Assembly (NCBI RefSeq): GCF_900176485.1
Contig: NZ_FWYD01000001.1
Location: 372,001 to 436,000 of the forward strand
Direction of reading: 5' to 3'
DNA: 64,000 nt
Source of the DNA: Primorskyibacter flagellatus
GTDB lineage: Bacteria > Pseudomonadota > Alphaproteobacteria > Rhodobacterales > Rhodobacteraceae
Both the position numbers and the translations under genes were made by a program. This document shows positions 49,068 through 57,338 of the stretch, one piece after another. Each line of letters opens with the position of its first letter. Positions within the stretch are counted from its first letter, which is position 1. Under the pieces are notes generated by a model. The model saw nothing but the letters and a program-made list of their open reading frames with translations. It was not told the origin of the DNA and did not search any database.

Positions 49068-49669
49068 GCCGACACCCGTGCCCGAAACGCGTTTTCACTC
49101 AGATGGAACCGCGGCGAGATGAACTCCTCGGCGCGTTTGATCCAGCCGCCCTTGCCGCCCTTTCGGCTGCGCGCATATTTGCGCGAACTCGGCCGCGCAT
49201 CGGCGAGGCCGAAATAGTAATTCCGCCGGGCAATCCCGTAGGCATCCACCAGATAGGCCGGGGCCGCAGCCATGCACCGTGCCGCCGCCGCGATGGTCTG
49301 TGGACCCAAGGCACCATCGACCGAGACAGCTTCGCCCATCTCGCACAGCAGCCGTTGCAGGATCTTGACCGCATTGGCCCCGGCATTGACATACATATCG
49401 AAAACCGAGGGCTGAAGCGCCTCGGGAAGTTCTGCCAAGCGCGGCTCGACGAAATAATGGCGCAGGAAGATCTCGACCGCTTGGGCACGATCAAGCTGCC
49501 GAACATCCGCAGCATCAACTTTGCCGTCGCGGGTCAGATCCAACCCCAACCGCCGCATCGTGTGGATCGTCACACCATGGTTCGTGGCCCCGCCGGGATC
49601 GTCGGGGTCGTTCACATAGCCGCCTTCACGGGCGACAATCTGCTCTGCAATCTGCCTGACATTGGGCAT
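49058..49669 (-). CDS. Phage-type endolysin: glycoside hydrolase family 108 N-acetylmuramidase with peptidoglycan-binding domain
   Basis: 203 residues. Catalytic Glu15 is in REGGYVNDPDDPGGATNHGV, the signature of GH108 (TN-x-G-x-T). The middle has a DGKVDAADVRQLDRAQA stretch, and a C-terminal PG_binding_3 domain follows (SVDGALGPQTIAAA). There is no signal peptide, so export would depend on the holin encoded downstream. In Rhodobacter capsulatus a similar endolysin/holin pair, located away from the capsid cluster, lyses cells to release the gene transfer agent; orthology is likely but not proven here. Confidence 0.9.
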   Translation of the reverse strand: MPNVRQIAEQIVAREGGYVNDPDDPGGATNHGVTIHTMRRLGLDLTRDGKVDAADVRQLDRAQAVEIFLRHYFVEPRLAELPEALQPSVFDMYVNAGANAVKILQRLLCEMGEAVSVDGALGPQTIAAAARCMAAAPAYLVDAYGIARRNYYFGLADARPSSRKYARSRKGGKGGWIKRAEEFISPRFHLSENAFRARVSAWG

Positions 49670-49761
49670 GTGGGCTGCCTCTCGCTTGCCTGAAACCTCG
49701 GCACAAACGATTGCAGCAATTGGTTAATGCGGCCCGATCTGACCGTGCGCAGCCCCGCGCG

Positions 49762-50205
49762 TCAGCTTTCGGGGGCCTGGTAGACGCCTTGTTCCTTCAG
49801 CGCGTCCACAACCTCTTTCGGCATGTAGGTCTCGTCATGTTTTGCAAGAATTTCAGAGGCTTCGAAGACACCGTTGATGTATTTTCCAGTGCCCACCATG
49901 CCTTGCTTCTCGCCGAACAGATCCGGCAGGACGCCGCCGAACACCACCGGAACGGTCGCGCCCCCATCGGTCACGCGAAAGCGGATCAGCTCTCCCTGGC
50001 CGCGTTGCAGCGATCCTTCCTCGACCAATCCGCCAATCCGGAATGTCTCATTCGGGGCGGGTGGTTCCGCCATCACCTGACTGGGTGAGCGGAAAAAGTT
50101 GATCCCGTCCTGCATCCCGTATCCGATCAGCACGGTGCTGGCCGCAAGCGCGACCACGGCCACTGCGATAACCTGAATACGGCGCTTTTTCTTGAGGCTC
50201 TTCAT
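49762..50205 (-). CDS. ccmE: Cytochrome c maturation heme chaperone CcmE
   Basis: 147 residues from the ATG at 50205 (GAGAGGA upstream). N-terminal membrane anchor at 10-30, an OB-fold periplasmic domain (TFRIGGLVEEGSLQR, PVVFGGVLPDLFGEKQG) and the heme-binding His123 with Tyr127 in AKHDETYMP. It binds heme covalently and carries it to CcmF. The lysis genes lie between it and ccmF-ccmH. Confidence 0.96.
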   Translation of the reverse strand: MKSLKKKRRIQVIAVAVVALAASTVLIGYGMQDGINFFRSPSQVMAEPPAPNETFRIGGLVEEGSLQRGQGELIRFRVTDGGATVPVVFGGVLPDLFGEKQGMVGTGKYINGVFEASEILAKHDETYMPKEVVDALKEQGVYQAPES

Positions 50206-50286
50206 GCGTCCTCTCCTCTGGAACACGCGAAACCTACCCGAACAGTTTTGCCGGAACAGATGTCAAAACGTCCCGGCACAATGCAA

Positions 50287-51315
50287 TTACGGGAAACAGG
50301 GCACCAGGGTCAGCCCTGCGATCTCTTCCTCACCTAACATCAAATTCGCATTTTGCAATGCTTGGCCCGACGACCCTTTGGTCAGATTGTCCAGCGCCGC
50401 CACGACGATGGCCCGACCCGGTTTGCGGTCGCCGGTCACGCCGATATGGCAGAAATTCGACCCGCGCACATGATGCGTCGAGGGTGTCTCGCCAAAGGGC
50501 AGCACGTGCAGGAACGGCTCGTCGGCATAGGCGTCGCGCAGCGCGGCATAAACCGCTTGCGGATCGCCGCTGACATATGTGGTGGCAAGAATGCCGCGGT
50601 TCGCGGGCATCAGATGCGGCGTGAACTGCACCTCTACGGGCCGTCCGGCAAGCTTGGAAAATTCCTGATCGAACTCGCCCAGATGCCGGTGCGTGCCGCC
50701 AACGGCATAGGCGTTGTAGCCCTCGGACAATTCGGCATGCATCAGGTTTTCCTTCAGCGCCCGGCCCGCGCCCGACACGGCACATTTCATATCGAGGATG
50801 ATATCGTCCAGACCGATCACACCGGCCGAGATCAACGGCCGCAAGGCAAACTGCCCGGTCGCCGCATTGCAGCCAGTGCCGGCCACAAGCCGCGCTTCCC
50901 GAATCTCGTCGCGGTAGAATTCGGTCAGGCCGTAGACCGCCTCTTTCTGCACCTCGACGGCGGCATGCGGGTTGCCGTACCACTTTTCGTATTCCGCCGG
51001 ATCGCGCAGCCGGAAATCCGCCGACAGATCGACGATCTTCAGGTCTTTCGGCAGATCGCGGATCACCTCCTGGCTGGTCTTGTGCGGCAGCGCGCAAAAG
51101 CACAGGTCGATCTTGGCAAAGTCGATCTCATCCGCCGTCACCAGATCCGGCAGGTCGAGATGCCGCAGATGCGGATAAACCGTCGCCATGCTTTGGCCGG
51201 CTTTGGCATTGGCACCAAGAGCAGCAATCTGCATCGACGGATGGGTGGCGATCAGCCGGATCAGTTCCGCACCGGTATAGCCAGAGGCACCGAGGATCGC
51301 GATTTTATGAGTCAT
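50287..51315 (-). CDS. argC: N-acetyl-gamma-glutamyl-phosphate reductase
   Basis: 342 residues from the ATG at 51315, giving [20 protein letters not shown], the nucleotide-binding start. The catalytic cysteine is in [15 protein letters not shown], and the substrate-binding [11 protein letters not shown] and RGILATTYV segments are intact. It reduces N-acetylglutamyl phosphate to the semialdehyde in arginine (ornithine) synthesis. Ornithine is also the substrate of OlsB in this window. Confidence 0.96.
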   Translation of the reverse strand: MTHKIAILGASGYTGAELIRLIATHPSMQIAALGANAKAGQSMATVYPHLRHLDLPDLVTADEIDFAKIDLCFCALPHKTSQEVIRDLPKDLKIVDLSADFRLRDPAEYEKWYGNPHAAVEVQKEAVYGLTEFYRDEIREARLVAGTGCNAATGQFALRPLISAGVIGLDDIILDMKCAVSGAGRALKENLMHAELSEGYNAYAVGGTHRHLGEFDQEFSKLAGRPVEVQFTPHLMPANRGILATTYVSGDPQAVYAALRDAYADEPFLHVLPFGETPSTHHVRGSNFCHIGVTGDRKPGRAIVVAALDNLTKGSSGQALQNANLMLGEEEIAGLTLVPCFP

Positions 51316-51388
51316 GTCGTTTCCCTTCAGGGGGCATTTGTACAAATTCGGGGGGGCAAATGTCACAAAAGGCACCAAACGCGGCGCG

Positions 51389-52201
51389 TCAGGCGCTTTG
51401 AAACTCGACCTGTCGTCGCAGGAAATGCGTCGCCTGATCGGACACTTTGCGCGGGTTGCCACTGGTCAGGCAAATCGCGTTTTCACCACGCCCCAACATT
51501 CCCGGATGACGCTCCAGATAGTCGGCGAGGCTGGCGGCGACCAGATCGGCCTGGCTGTAAACCGTCACGTCCGGGCCAAGCGCTGCCTGAAACACATCCT
51601 GCATCAACGGGTAGTGCGTGCAGCCCAGAATGGCCGCCTGCGGTTCGGGCATTTTCCGTTTCAAAGCATCGACATGGCTGCGCACCAAAGCCTCGGCCAG
51701 GATCATGTCGCCCTCTTCGATGGCATCGACCAACCCGCCGCAGGCCTGCGCCTCGACATCCACGCCAATGGCGCGGAACGCCAATTCACGCTGAAACGCA
51801 CGGCTGCGCACCGTGGCGGGCGTCGCAAACAACGCAACATGCTTGACCGCCACTTCGCGCGGCGGGCTGTTATCGCCCCATTGCCGTTCTGTAAGTGCCT
51901 CGATCAATGGGACAAAAACGCCCAGCACGCGCTTTTCAGGCGGTATCCAGCTTTCTTGCATCCGCCGCAACGCCGCAGCGCTCGCGGTGTTACAGGCCAG
52001 AATCACCAGATCGCAGCCTTCCTCCCAAAGCCGCGACACGGCGGCGGTTGTCAGGTTGTAGACATCCTCGGCATCCCGGACACCGTAGGGCGCATTCTTG
52101 TTGTCGCCCAGATAGACAAAAGGCACGTCCGGCAACCGCCTGGACACCGCGTCGAGGACCGTCAACCCCCCAAGACCACTGTCAAAAATTCCTACCGCCA
52201 T
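51389..52201 (-). CDS. murI: Glutamate racemase
   Basis: 270 residues from the ATG at 52201. Starts [16 protein letters not shown]. The two catalytic cysteines are in [12 protein letters not shown] and [10 protein letters not shown]. It makes D-glutamate for peptidoglycan. Located between argC and the oxidoreductase gene, all on the minus strand. Confidence 0.96.
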   Translation of the reverse strand: MAVGIFDSGLGGLTVLDAVSRRLPDVPFVYLGDNKNAPYGVRDAEDVYNLTTAAVSRLWEEGCDLVILACNTASAAALRRMQESWIPPEKRVLGVFVPLIEALTERQWGDNSPPREVAVKHVALFATPATVRSRAFQRELAFRAIGVDVEAQACGGLVDAIEEGDMILAEALVRSHVDALKRKMPEPQAAILGCTHYPLMQDVFQAALGPDVTVYSQADLVAASLADYLERHPGMLGRGENAICLTSGNPRKVSDQATHFLRRQVEFQSA

Positions 52202-52375
52202 GCGGATACCCCGGCCGTCAGCCCTTGCGTTTGTCTTAAACCTCGAACCCGCAGTCATAAGACCGAAGCGGGATCGGTGAAAGCTCTTACGTCTCTTTTC
52301 GCAAGAAATCCACAAGTGCGCGAGTCCCATTCCGGACGGCGCCGATGGGCTTGCCGACCACGCGGTGCGCCGGAT

Positions 52376-55300
52376 CTATTCCGCTGCCTTGGACATCGGC
52401 GCGCCGCCCGCGCGCAGCATCGCCAACAGTTCTTCGCGTCGTTTGGCAGCCTTGGTCTCATTCGCCATCTTTACCGGCCCGAACCCGTTGATCTGCAACG
52501 GCAATTCCGCCAATGCGACCGCCACATCCATCGTGTCGGCGCTCAGATGCTTTTCGACCTCGTCCATATCCGCCTGATATTGCGCGATCAGCGCGCGTTC
52601 CATCTTGCGTTCCGCGGTATAGCCGAACGGATCGAGCGGCGTGCCGCGCAACCCCTTGAACCGCGCCATCATTCGCAACGGACGTTCCAGCCAAGGCCCG
52701 AATTCACGCTTCTGAGGACGGCCATCCGCGCCCATGCGAGCAAGCATCGGCGGCGCGAGGTGAAAGCTCATCTTGAAATCGCCGTCAAACTCTTCCCTGG
52801 CCTTGTCGCGGCTGGTCAAAAGCAGACGGGCGACCTCGTATTCATCCTTGTATGACAATAGCTTATGATAGCCTTTTGCCACGGCCTCGCGCAGGGCTGG
52901 ATCGGTGAAGCGGTCAACCATCTGCATGTAGCGCTTGGCCAGACGCTTGCCCTGATAGGCGGTCAGATGTTCGACGCGGAACGCGATCTTCTCGTCCAGC
53001 GATTGCGGCAGGCCGACGACATTCGGCTCTATCAACTGTCTGGCCTGTTCCGGATGCAGCACGGCCCAACGTCCGATCTGGAAGGCGCGCTGATTGCGCT
53101 CCACCGCCGCACCGTTCAGCTCTATCGCCTGATTTATCGCATCCAGGCTAAGCGGCACCAGCCCGCGCTGCCACGCGGCCCCGAGGATCATCATGTTCGA
53201 AAAGATCGAGTCGCCCATCGTGGCGCGCGCAAGTTCGGTCGCGTCGAACAGATCGACCCGGTCTTTCATCCTTGCTTCAAGAGCAAGCCGCAACCTGTCG
53301 CTGGGCAACGTAAAATCCGTGTCGCGCGTGAAGTCCCCGGTGATGATCTCATGGCTGTTCACGACCGCACCGCTGCGGCCCGTGCGGGTCAAGCCAAGCG
53401 TTTTGGCACCCGCACTGACCACCAGATCGCCGCCGATCAAAGCATCTGCTTCACCCGTGGCCACGCGGATCGCATTGATATCTTCGGGCCGTTCGGCGAT
53501 GCGGCAATGGATGTGCACCGCGCCGCCCTTTTGGGCAAGGCCTGCCATTTCCATCATGCCTGCGCCCTTGCCGTCGATCTGCGCGGCCTGGGCAAGCACT
53601 GCTCCGATGGTCACGACCCCGGTGCCACCAACGCCCGTGATGACAACATTATAGGTTCCGTTGATCGCCGGGATCTGCGGGTCAGGCAGGTCCGGCAAGT
53701 CCAGAGCGGCCGTCGCGCCCTTCTTGAGCTGCGCCCCTTCCAGCGTCACGAAAGACGGGCAAAACCCTTTCAGACAAGAGAAATCCTTGTTGCACGCGGA
53801 TTGGTCAATCGCGCGTTTTCGGCCCAGCTCGGTGTCTTCCGGCACGATGGCAACGCAGTTCGACTGCACGCCGCAGTCGCCGCAGCCCTCACAGACATCG
53901 GTGTTGATAAACACGCGCTTGTCGGGATCGGGAAACTTGCCCCGCTTGCGCCGACGGCGCTTTTCGGCTGCACAGGTCTGAACGTAGATGATCGCCGAGA
54001 CGCCTTCGTGTTTCGTGAACGCTTCCTGTATCGCAGGCATTTCAGAACGCTCATGCAATTCAATGCCTTGCGGAAAAGACTTAAGGTCAATTTTTTCCTT
54101 TTCGTCGTAAACCACCGCAATATTCTTGCACCCCATCGCCTTGACCTCGGCGGCAATGCGCTGCGGGCTAAGACCGCCTTCGTTGGGCTGGCCACCCGTC
54201 ATGGCAACGGCGTCGTTATACAGGATCTTGTAGGTGATGTTCGTCCCGGCCGCCAAAGCGGCCCGGATCGCCTGCACGCCTGAATGGTTATAGGTGCCGT
54301 CGCCGAGGTTCTGGAACACATGGTCGCGCGTAGAAAAAGGTGCCTCGCCGATCCAGTTCGCCCCTTCGCCGCCCATATGGGTGAACCCGGTCGTTTCACG
54401 GTCCATCCACTGCACCATGTAGTGACAGCCGATACCCGCATAGGCGCGGCTGCCGTCGGGCAGTTTGGTAGAGCTGTTATGCGGGCAGCCGGCGCAGAAA
54501 TACGGCAGACGTGCGGCAATATCTTCGGCATTATCGGCGCGGCGCGCCTCGTCCAGCGCCTGCATCCCGGCCTTGACACCATCTGTGCCGCGCCCTTCAT
54601 CGATCAGGATGCCACCGATTTTCTCGGCAATCAGGATCGGGTCCAGGGCGGCGCGTGTCGGGAACAACTCGTCGTCATGCATGCCCCCTGCACCGCTTTT
54701 GTACCAGCCATAGACGCGGCGTCCCTGTCGGTCGTCAAAGATCGCCTCCTTGATCTGAACCTCGATCAGCTTGCGCTTTTCCTCGACCACAACAATCAGA
54801 TCCAGCCCCTCGGCCCAGTCGTGAAAGCCCTTCATGTCCAGCGGCCAAGTCTGTCCGACCTTATAGGTGGTCAGGCCCAGACGCAGCGCCTCATCCGCGT
54901 CAATATTCAGCAGGCTGAAAGCATGCACCAGATCCAGCCAGTTCTTGCCAGCCGCGACAAAGCCGATCTTGGCACCGGGCTTGCCCCAGACGCGCTTGTC
55001 CATCTTGTTGACATGGCTGAATTCTTCGGCAGCAAAGCGTTTGAAGTCGATCATCCGCGCTTCTTGCGCATGCGGAGTGTCGCCCAAGCGAATGTTCAGC
55101 CCATCCTTGGGCATCACGAAATTCGGCAGGCTCAGCTGCATCCTGTCCGGACGGCCATCTACCACAGAGGTCGCCTCGATCGTGTCTTTCATCGTCTTGA
55201 GACCAACCCAGAGGCCGGAAAACCGCGACAGGGCATAGCCGTAGATGCCGTAATCCAGCACTTCCTGCACACCGGCGGGGCTGACCACCGGCATATAGGC

Positions 55301-55795
55301 ATCGACCATCGCCCATTCCGACTGATGCAACACGGTAGAGCTTTCGCCGGTGTGGTCATCGCCCATCGCCATCAGCACACCGCCATGCTTTGACGATCCG
55401 GCCATATTGGCGTGGCGCATCACGTCTCCGGACCGATCCACCCCCGGCCCTTTGCCGTACCACAGACCGAAAACGCCGTCATATTTGCCCTCGCCGCGCA
55501 ATTCAGCCTGCTGGCTGCCCCAAAGCGCCGTCGCGGCCAGATCTTCGTTCAGTCCGGGCTGGAAAGTGACATCATATTTGCCCAACACCTTGCCGGCACG
55601 GGTCATTTGCAGATCGACGGCCCCCAGCGGCGATCCTCGATAGCCGGTGACAAATCCCGCAGTGTTCAATCCTGCCGCGCGGTCACGCTCTTTCTGCATG
55701 AGCATCAAGCGCACCAGCGCCTGCGTCCCGTTCAGCAGAACCGGTGACTTTTCCAGATCGAATCTGTCGTTGAGGGTGATCTCGGTCTTGCCCAT
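52376..55795 (-). CDS. Indolepyruvate ferredoxin oxidoreductase, fused alpha-gamma type
   Basis: 1139 residues. The N-terminal two thirds carry the pyrimidine-binding and TPP-binding domains (NTAGFVTGYRGSPLGAVD at the start, GIGCHYMVQWMDRE, NLGDGTYNHSGVQA). A ferredoxin-like cysteine cluster follows (CEGCGDCGVQSNC, CNKDFSCLKGFCPSF). The gamma domain (ITGVGGTGVVTIGAVLAQA) and a C-terminal extension complete it. It decarboxylates aryl- or branched 2-oxoacids from amino acid breakdown to acyl-CoA, reducing ferredoxin. A divergent LysR gene is likely its regulator. Confidence 0.94.
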   Translation of the reverse strand: MGKTEITLNDRFDLEKSPVLLNGTQALVRLMLMQKERDRAAGLNTAGFVTGYRGSPLGAVDLQMTRAGKVLGKYDVTFQPGLNEDLAATALWGSQQAELRGEGKYDGVFGLWYGKGPGVDRSGDVMRHANMAGSSKHGGVLMAMGDDHTGESSTVLHQSEWAMVDAYMPVVSPAGVQEVLDYGIYGYALSRFSGLWVGLKTMKDTIEATSVVDGRPDRMQLSLPNFVMPKDGLNIRLGDTPHAQEARMIDFKRFAAEEFSHVNKMDKRVWGKPGAKIGFVAAGKNWLDLVHAFSLLNIDADEALRLGLTTYKVGQTWPLDMKGFHDWAEGLDLIVVVEEKRKLIEVQIKEAIFDDRQGRRVYGWYKSGAGGMHDDELFPTRAALDPILIAEKIGGILIDEGRGTDGVKAGMQALDEARRADNAEDIAARLPYFCAGCPHNSSTKLPDGSRAYAGIGCHYMVQWMDRETTGFTHMGGEGANWIGEAPFSTRDHVFQNLGDGTYNHSGVQAIRAALAAGTNITYKILYNDAVAMTGGQPNEGGLSPQRIAAEVKAMGCKNIAVVYDEKEKIDLKSFPQGIELHERSEMPAIQEAFTKHEGVSAIIYVQTCAAEKRRRRKRGKFPDPDKRVFINTDVCEGCGDCGVQSNCVAIVPEDTELGRKRAIDQSACNKDFSCLKGFCPSFVTLEGAQLKKGATAALDLPDLPDPQIPAINGTYNVVITGVGGTGVVTIGAVLAQAAQIDGKGAGMMEMAGLAQKGGAVHIHCRIAERPEDINAIRVATGEADALIGGDLVVSAGAKTLGLTRTGRSGAVVNSHEIITGDFTRDTDFTLPSDRLRLALEARMKDRVDLFDATELARATMGDSIFSNMMILGAAWQRGLVPLSLDAINQAIELNGAAVERNQRAFQIGRWAVLHPEQARQLIEPNVVGLPQSLDEKIAFRVEHLTAYQGKRLAKRYMQMVDRFTDPALREAVAKGYHKLLSYKDEYEVARLLLTSRDKAREEFDGDFKMSFHLAPPMLARMGADGRPQKREFGPWLERPLRMMARFKGLRGTPLDPFGYTAERKMERALIAQYQADMDEVEKHLSADTMDVAVALAELPLQINGFGPVKMANETKAAKRREELLAMLRAGGAPMSKAAE

Positions 55796-55840
55796 CTCGC
55801 GTCTCCCGTCGCCAGTTGATGCATCATTTAGCGCTATATT

Positions 55841-55859
55841 AGGTCATAACAACTGACCT
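55841..55859. promoter_or_regulatory. LysR-type operator candidate (T-N11-A) between ior and lysR genes
   Basis: AGGTCA-TAACAAC-TGACCT has perfect 6 bp arms and contains T-N11-A, the classic LysR-box geometry. It lies 46 bp before the oxidoreductase start and about 100 bp before the LysR start. Confidence 0.7.
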
Positions 55860-55960
55860 GCATAGCAAATTATTTCTGATTTTTCCGTGATCTCCGGATG
55901 TAACTTGCGTAAGAGACTGTATTTCACAATACGATCAACAACAGAGTGAAAGTTGCCGAC

Positions 55961-56878
55961 ATGGACTGGGACAAGCTCAGAATATTTCACGCAGTGGCGG
56001 ATGCTGGCAGTCTAACCCATGCGGGCGACGTCTTGCACCTGTCGCAATCAGCCGTCAGCAGACAGGTGCGCGCGCTGGAGGAATCGCTTAACACGACGCT
56101 GTTCCGCCGGCATGCCCGAGGACTGATTCTGACCGAACAGGGTGAATTGCTGTTCGAAGCCACGAATGCGATGATCAAACGCCTTGATGCCGCCTCTGCG
56201 CGGATACGCGACAGCGAAGAAGAAGCCTTCGGTGACCTCAAGGTCACCACCACGACCGGGTTCGGCTCGCTCTGGCTGGCCCCGCGCCTGACGAAGCTGT
56301 ACGAGAAATACCCCAATCTCAAGATCGACCTGATGTTGGAAGAGCGCGTGCTTGACCTGCCGATGCGCGAGGCCGATGTGGCGATCCGCATGAAAGAACC
56401 CAGTCAGGCCGATCTGATCCGCAAGCGCTTGATGAGCGTGCGGATGCGGCTTTACGCGTCATCGGAATACCTGAAACAGAACGGCGTACCGGTTGAGATG
56501 TCCGATATGTCGAACCACCGGCTGATTTGCCAGAACACCACATCTGCGCAGGTCGGGGCCGGCCTGAACCTCGTGCAGGAACTGCTGACGCATGACATCA
56601 GGTCGATGCTGGCCGTGAACAACTATTTCGGCGTTTTACAGGGCGTCATAAATCATCTCGGCATCGGCGTTCTGCCCGATTACATCATCGAGGACTTCCC
56701 ACAGGCAGTCCGCGTTCTTCCGGATGTCCAATCAATCGAAGTGCCGGTGTTCCTCGCCTATCCCGAAGAGATGAGACACTCCAAACGGATCTCTGTGTTC
56801 CGCGATTTTGTCGAAGAAGAGATCTTTGCCCACCGCAAACAGTTGAAAATGCTCGCCAGCACTTCAGCCATGCAATAA
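55961..56878 (+). CDS. LysR-family transcriptional regulator, likely of the ior gene
   Basis: 305 residues from the ATG at 55961; an in-frame GTG at 55946 is possible. The HTH reads MDWDKLRIFHAVADAGSLTH, then HLSQSAVSRQVRALEESLN. The effector domain includes DLKVTTTTGFGSLWLAPRLT and the LPDYIIEDFP segment. It is divergent from the indolepyruvate oxidoreductase gene and separated by a perfect T-N11-A palindrome, so local control with autoregulation is likely. Effector perhaps an aromatic oxoacid (inference). Confidence 0.93.
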   Translation: MDWDKLRIFHAVADAGSLTHAGDVLHLSQSAVSRQVRALEESLNTTLFRRHARGLILTEQGELLFEATNAMIKRLDAASARIRDSEEEAFGDLKVTTTTGFGSLWLAPRLTKLYEKYPNLKIDLMLEERVLDLPMREADVAIRMKEPSQADLIRKRLMSVRMRLYASSEYLKQNGVPVEMSDMSNHRLICQNTTSAQVGAGLNLVQELLTHDIRSMLAVNNYFGVLQGVINHLGIGVLPDYIIEDFPQAVRVLPDVQSIEVPVFLAYPEEMRHSKRISVFRDFVEEEIFAHRKQLKMLASTSAMQ

Positions 56879-56917
56879 TCGCATACCGGCAATGCTGCAA
56901 CTGCGGCATTGCGGGGC

Positions 56918-56946
56918 TTGCCCGACTCAACTTCGATGACTAATTG
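56918..56946 (+). promoter_or_regulatory. Possible sigma-70 promoter of the candidate sRNA
   Basis: TTGCCC (56918-56923), 17 bp spacer, TAATTG (56941-56946). Both boxes are imperfect, but spacing and position upstream of the two-hairpin element fit. Confidence 0.4.
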
Positions 56947-56952
56947 AGCTTT

Positions 56953-57032
56953 TGAAGATGACGCGCCCAACAGCGCATCATTTTCACCTCCCTGTTGGAC
57001 TTCGGCCGAGCTTTATGCTCGGCCTTTTTTTT
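56953..57032 (+). ncRNA. Candidate small RNA: two hairpins, first loop with anti-Shine-Dalgarno motif
   Basis: Hairpin 1: CCAACAG (56967-56973) pairs perfectly with CTGTTGG (56992-56998); the 18-base loop ends in CACCTCC, complementary to a ribosome-binding site. Hairpin 2 is a strong intrinsic terminator (57004-57032). The unit of about 80 bases lies 75 bp after the lysR stop and 300 bp before purL, so it is either a free sRNA or a 3'-UTR-derived one. Rhodobacter relatives have small RNAs with C-rich anti-SD loops (CcsR type); homology is not established. Confidence 0.55.
57004..57032 (+). terminator. Strong intrinsic terminator
   Basis: GGCCGAGC (57004-57011) / GCTCGGCC (57017-57024), perfect 8 bp stem, loop of five, then eight T. 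Confidence 0.92.
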
Positions 57033-57338
57033 GCAGATGTTTGCGCAAACGTCGGACGAATCATGGCTGTTGCGTTGCTGTGCAGCACGGCCCCGTTTGG
57101 CGATGCACCTTTGGCCGGGCCTAAGCATTTGTAACTGCGCGACCCACCAATCTGTCTGCCTGCCCAGGGTCCGCCAACCGCGCGTATATGGGTCTTCCAG
57201 GCGACGCCTATTGGCAAAATTGGTACAGACCGTTTACCTAGGCATCCATGATTGACGTCTTGTTTGGTGCCGCCCCCTTTCCCCCATGCGCCCCTTGCCC
57301 TAAAGAGACGCCAACCCGCAGCCTTGGATATATGACCG
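57033..57338. other. Stretch upstream of purL, no feature recognised
   Basis: About 300 bp between the terminator and purL. I see no purine riboswitch-like structure or coding frame; the purL promoter should lie here. Confidence 0.4.

Noticed and set aside
48409-49098. Upstream extension of ccmF
   Set aside because: Overlaps the holin gene in another frame; CcmF starts naturally at 48408 with its first membrane segment.
50353-51846. 497-residue plus-strand frame
   Set aside because: Antisense to argC and murI, both with catalytic motifs.
52865-54283. 472-residue plus-strand frame
   Set aside because: Antisense to the indolepyruvate oxidoreductase gene.
57033-57338. Purine riboswitch or leader before purL
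   Set aside because: I found no three-way-junction-like pairing or second terminator in the stretch; not supportable by eye.
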